From: Candidatus Minthenecus merdequi
Lineage (GTDB): Bacteria > Bacteroidota > Bacteroidia > Bacteroidales > Paludibacteraceae
NCBI GenBank assembly: GCA_018064385.1
Contig: JAGHVI010000169.1
Coordinates: 1-8,343, forward strand
Direction: 5' to 3'
Length of the DNA stretch: 8,343 nt
This document shows positions 5,883-8,343 of the stretch, in pieces. The notes beneath the pieces were generated by a model, which saw only the letters and a program-made list of their open reading frames with translations, was not told the origin of the DNA and made no database searches. Position numbers and translations under genes: made by a program. Positions within the stretch are counted from its first letter, which is position 1. Every line of letters begins with the position of its first letter.

Positions 5883-6329
5883 TTAGAGTTTTATCACGCT
5901 ACCACCAACTGCAGTGATTGCCGCTTCAGCTGATTTTGAGAAAGCGTGTGCGGTTACTTCGAGTTTTACTTTAAGTTCTCCGTTGCCAAGAATCTTGACA
6001 AGTTGATTCTTGCGTATCATACCGCACTCAATAAGAGTTGCAACATCAATTTTTTCAAAACCCTTAGACTCTGCAAGTGTCTGAAGAGTTGAAATATTGA
6101 TGCCTTTGTATTCTTTATGATTCAACGGATTGAATCCAAACTTAGGCAAACGACGCTGCAAAGGCATCTGACCACCCTCGAAACCTATTTTACGCTTGTA
6201 ACCTGAACGGGACTTAGCACCCTTGTGACCACGGGTTGAAGTACCTCCCTTGCCTGAGCCAGGTCCGCGTCCAATACGCTTATCGTCTTTGTTTGACCCG
6301 TATGCAGGTGTTAAATTAGACAAATTCAT
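5883..6329 (-). CDS. rplO: 50S ribosomal protein L15 (uL15)
   Basis: uL15 is a late-assembling 23S rRNA-binding protein with an extended basic N-terminus. The 148-residue product starts MNLSNLTPAYGSNKDDKRIG, followed by the glycine-rich segment RGPGSGKGGTSTRGHKGAKS (21-40) and SGYKRKIGFEGGQMPLQRRL (42-61). Then come PKFGFNP and a globular C-terminal domain ending VKLEVTAHAFSKSAEAAITA and VGGSVIKL. Its length and features match the family. It begins 26 nt after rpmD and ends 6 nt before secY, the standard spc order. No Shine-Dalgarno is visible. Confidence 0.98.
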   Translation of the reverse strand: MNLSNLTPAYGSNKDDKRIGRGPGSGKGGTSTRGHKGAKSRSGYKRKIGFEGGQMPLQRRLPKFGFNPLNHKEYKGINISTLQTLAESKGFEKIDVATLIECGMIRKNQLVKILGNGELKVKLEVTAHAFSKSAEAAITAVGGSVIKL

Positions 6330-6355
6330 ATCGTAACTTAATTTATTGGTTCAAC

Positions 6356-6532
6356 TTATCTGATTACCTTAACCAAATGTTTTACTCGCTCAACCATACC
6401 CATTATTGAAGGGACGTCTTCGTGCTCAACAACCTGGTTCATCTTGTGAAGTCCTAGTGCATCAAGTGTGCGCTTCTGATTCTTCAAACACTTAATTCTA
6501 CTTTTGACTTGCTGTATTTTTATTGTAGCCAT
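6356..6532 (-). CDS. rpmD: 50S ribosomal protein L30 (uL30)
   Basis: uL30 is a small 23S rRNA-binding protein near the 5S rRNA region of the 50S subunit. The 58-residue translation runs MATIKIQQVKSRIKCLKNQK, then RTLDALGLHKMNQVVEHEDV and PSIMGMVERVKHLVKVIR. It aligns closely with E. coli L30 (59 residues), including TL.ALGL..., V...D.P.I.GM and the VKV end. This is the short bacterial form. The start is the ATG whose complement is at 6530-6532 and the stop is TAA at 6356-6358. It is placed normally between rpsE (22 nt upstream) and rplO (26 nt downstream). Confidence 0.97.
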   Translation of the reverse strand: MATIKIQQVKSRIKCLKNQKRTLDALGLHKMNQVVEHEDVPSIMGMVERVKHLVKVIR

Positions 6533-6554
6533 ATTATTACAATTGTTTTAGGGT

Positions 6555-7073
6555 TTAACCTTTGAATACCTTAGTGAGGCTGATTCCTCGGTTCTGAGCT
6601 ACAGTGTAAGCATCACGCATTTCAGCAAGTGCAGCAAAAGTTGCCTTTACAAGGTTGTGTGGGTTCGACGACCCTTTGCTCTTTGCAAGAAGGTCTTTCA
6701 CTCCTGCACTCTCAAGCACAGCACGCATTGCACCACCTGCCTTGAGTCCAGTACCAGCTGATGCTGGGTGAAGGAACACCTCTGAACCACCATAACGGGC
6801 AATCTGCTCATGCGGAATTGTACCATTGTGAACTGGAACCTTAATAAGATTCTTCTTAGCTGCATCAGCTCCTTTTTGGATAGCAGCAGAAACCTCTCCT
6901 GCCTTACCGAGACCCCATCCAACAAGTCCATTGCCGTCACCGACAACTACGATGGCAGCGAAACTGAAGGCACGACCTCCCTTGGTAACCTTTGTTACAC
7001 GATTGATTGCTACGAGACGGTCCACCAACTCTGACTCACTCGTCATTGTTCTCTGTTTATTATTTTCTGCCAT
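6555..7073 (-). CDS. rpsE: 30S ribosomal protein S5 (uS5)
   Basis: uS5 lies at the mRNA entry channel of the 30S subunit, helps unwind mRNA and influences decoding accuracy. The 172-residue product has the double-stranded-RNA-binding-like N-terminal domain (about 13-78) with the loop VTKVTKGGRAFSF (26-38), the region where spectinomycin-resistance changes occur in other bacteria. The loop looks wild-type here. Further motifs are VVVGDGNGLVGWGLGKAGEV (42-61), KVPVHNGTIPHE (78-89), and the C-terminal domain with LHPASAGTGLKAGGAMRAVL (101-120) and KSKGSSNPHNLVKATF (131-146). It sits 6 nt after rplR and 22 nt before rpmD. The first ATG is used; M10 is an alternative start. Confidence 0.98.
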   Translation of the reverse strand: MAENNKQRTMTSESELVDRLVAINRVTKVTKGGRAFSFAAIVVVGDGNGLVGWGLGKAGEVSAAIQKGADAAKKNLIKVPVHNGTIPHEQIARYGGSEVFLHPASAGTGLKAGGAMRAVLESAGVKDLLAKSKGSSNPHNLVKATFAALAEMRDAYTVAQNRGISLTKVFKG

Positions 7074-7079
7074 AGTTTC

Positions 7080-7424
7080 TTAGAATTTAAGGCCTGCAGA
7101 ACGAGCAGCATCAGCCAATTGTTTTACACGTCCGTGATACAAAAATCCATTACGGTCAAATACTACATTATTTATTCCTGCCTCCAATGCCTTTTTTGCA
7201 ACTGCCTCTCCAACCTTTGCAGCTACCTCTGTCTTGGTCATCTTCTCTTTTATACCAAGCGAGTTTGCTGCAACAAGAGTCTTGCCTGCAACATCATCAA
7301 TAATTTGAGCATAGATTTGCGCATTGCTGCGAAAAACAGACAAACGAGGTTTCTCGGCAGTTCCGTTCACTGTGTGACGGATGTGTGCCTTTATCTTGAG
7401 TCTTCTTTCTATTTTGCGGTCCAT
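7080..7424 (-). CDS. rplR: 50S ribosomal protein L18 (uL18)
   Basis: uL18 binds 5S rRNA together with L5 and helps attach it to the central protuberance of the 50S subunit. The product is 114 residues, a normal length. It has a basic N-terminus (MDRKIERRLKIKAHIRHTVN), then KPRLSVFRSNAQIYAQIIDD (25-44) and the C-terminal signature VVFDRNGFLYHGRVKQLADA (87-106) followed by ARSAGLKF. It follows rplF by 20 nt and precedes rpsE by 6 nt in the standard spc order. No Shine-Dalgarno is visible before the ATG. Confidence 0.98.
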   Translation of the reverse strand: MDRKIERRLKIKAHIRHTVNGTAEKPRLSVFRSNAQIYAQIIDDVAGKTLVAANSLGIKEKMTKTEVAAKVGEAVAKKALEAGINNVVFDRNGFLYHGRVKQLADAARSAGLKF

Positions 7425-7444
7425 AATAATCTATTTTAACTAAA

Positions 7445-7996
7445 TTACTTACCAGCAGTCTTACCTGCTTTACGACGAATATATTCACCCTGGAACTTGA
7501 CACCCTTACCTTTATAAGGCTCTGGCATACGGAATGAGCGAATCTTTGCACACACCTGACCAAGAAGCTGCTTATCACAACTCTCAAGGATAATCAATGG
7601 GTTTTGATTACGCTCAGAAACTGTTTGAACCTTGATCTCAGGTGCAAGACCCATATAGATTGCGTGAGTGTAACCAAGAGAAAGTTCAAGAACTTGCCCT
7701 GTAGCATTGGCACGATAACCGACACCAACAAGCTCAAGTGTCTTCTTGTAACCCTCTGATACACCAACAACCATGTTGTGAATCAACGCACGATAAAGCC
7801 CGTGCATTGCACGCATTTCACGCTCGTCATTTGGACGGGTGACATGACATACATCACCTTCTATAGAAACCGAAATGTTTGGATTTACTTCCTGTTTCAA
7901 CTCGCCCTTTGGACCTTTAACTGTAACGACATTGCCGTTAATCGACATTGTAACACCTTTTGGGAGGTGAACTGGCAATTTTCCTATTCTTGACAT
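7445..7996 (-). CDS. rplF: 50S ribosomal protein L6 (uL6)
   Basis: uL6 binds 23S rRNA next to the sarcin-ricin loop and the factor-binding region. The 183-residue product begins MSRIGKLPVHLPKGVTMSIN and contains two similar alpha/beta domains (about 1-80 and 82-175). The second carries VGVGYRANATGQVLELSLGY (90-109) and the family signature MPEPYKGKGVKFQGEYIRRK (157-176). The last residues AGKTAGK are basic. Unlike its neighbours, the gene has a full AGGAGGT Shine-Dalgarno 6 nt before its ATG, listed separately. It starts 17 nt after the rpsH stop and is followed by rplR. Confidence 0.98.
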   Translation of the reverse strand: MSRIGKLPVHLPKGVTMSINGNVVTVKGPKGELKQEVNPNISVSIEGDVCHVTRPNDEREMRAMHGLYRALIHNMVVGVSEGYKKTLELVGVGYRANATGQVLELSLGYTHAIYMGLAPEIKVQTVSERNQNPLIILESCDKQLLGQVCAKIRSFRMPEPYKGKGVKFQGEYIRRKAGKTAGK

Positions 7997-8002
7997 AATA
8001 TT

Positions 8003-8009
8003 ACCTCCT
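8003..8009 (-). promoter_or_regulatory. Canonical Shine-Dalgarno for rplF
   Basis: On the minus strand AGGAGGT, preceded by another G (GAGGAGGT, 8010-8003), lies exactly 6 nt before the rplF ATG. It is an ideal ribosome-binding site. The other starts in this window are preceded by A/T-rich sequence with at most a weak GAG, as is usual in Bacteroidota. The site confirms the rplF start and is in the 17-nt gap after rpsH. Confidence 0.85.
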
Positions 8010-8013
8010 CAAA

Positions 8014-8343
8014 TTAATAAACGTAACACAATACTTCGCCACCAACTTTTTCCTGTGAAGCCTCTTTGTCGGTCATCACTCCTTTTGATGTCGAAAGAAT
8101 AGCTATTCCCAAGCCGTTCAAAACACGTGGCATTTCTTTGTAGCCTGTGTATTGACGCAAACCTGGTGTTGACACTCTCTGCAACTTCTTGATTGCATTT
8201 ACTTTGTTTACTGGATCGTACTTGAGGGCTATTTTAATTGTACCCTGAGGACCATCCTCTACGAACTTGTAGTTCAGAATGTAGCCTTTGTCAAAAAGTA
8301 CTTTTGTGATTTCCTTCTTGAGATTCGAGGCTGGAACTTCAAC
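8014..8343 (-). CDS. rpsH: 30S ribosomal protein S8 (uS8), N-terminus missing at window edge
   Basis: uS8 is a primary 16S rRNA-binding protein of the central domain; in E. coli it also represses spc operon translation. The window contains the last 109 codons plus a TAA stop at 8014-8016. It reads VEVPASNLKKEITKVLFDKG at its start and carries the S8 signature GLGIAILSTSKGVMTDKEAS (77-96 of the visible part), ending GGEVLCYVY. E. coli S8 has 130 residues, and alignment at the VEVPASNLK segment suggests about two dozen N-terminal residues lie beyond the right edge. No frameshift is seen. rplF follows after 17 nt. Confidence 0.96.
   Translation of the reverse strand, partial: VEVPASNLKKEITKVLFDKGYILNYKFVEDGPQGTIKIALKYDPVNKVNAIKKLQRVSTPGLRQYTGYKEMPRVLNGLGIAILSTSKGVMTDKEASQEKVGGEVLCYVY

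Overview
The window is almost entirely a minus-strand ribosomal-protein/secretion/transcription gene cluster: the downstream half of the spc operon fused to the alpha operon. In transcription order, from the right edge to the left, it reads rpsH (5' end cut off by the window), rplF, rplR, rpsE, rpmD, rplO, secY, map, infA, rpmJ, rpsM, rpsK, rpsD, rpoA, rplQ. A strong intrinsic terminator at about 303-346 ends it. All 15 genes are on the minus strand and most are separated by only 6-26 nt, as expected for one co-transcribed unit. The exception is the 91-nt infA-rpmJ spacer.

The organism is most probably a member of the Bacteroidota, likely order Bacteroidales. Four things point there: the gene order with map directly after secY and no adk; the RpoA N-terminus (MAILAFQ...) and C-terminus (...KYKLDKE); a cysteine-free S4 and an L36 that has lost its zinc ligands; and A/T-rich start-codon upstreams that mostly lack Shine-Dalgarno motifs. 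The genus cannot be decided from this alone.

Region by region: 8343-4536 encodes S8, L6, L18, S5, L30 and L15, then SecY, the translocon channel. 4526-3500 encodes methionine aminopeptidase and initiation factor IF-1. 3408-368 encodes L36, S13, S11, S4, the RNA polymerase alpha subunit and L17. Together these supply small- and large-subunit proteins, the membrane export channel, N-terminal Met removal, translation initiation and the scaffold of RNA polymerase.

The last ~300 bp (1-302) lie beyond the terminator and look different. They hold 2.75 tandem copies of a 44-bp unit (97-217), an imperfect A/T-rich inverted repeat (227-266), and possibly the 3' end of a plus-strand gene entering from the left edge.

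I found no exotic accessory system. The points most worth a second look are the 44-bp tandem repeat, the single canonical Shine-Dalgarno before rplF, and the stem-loop in the infA-rpmJ spacer.
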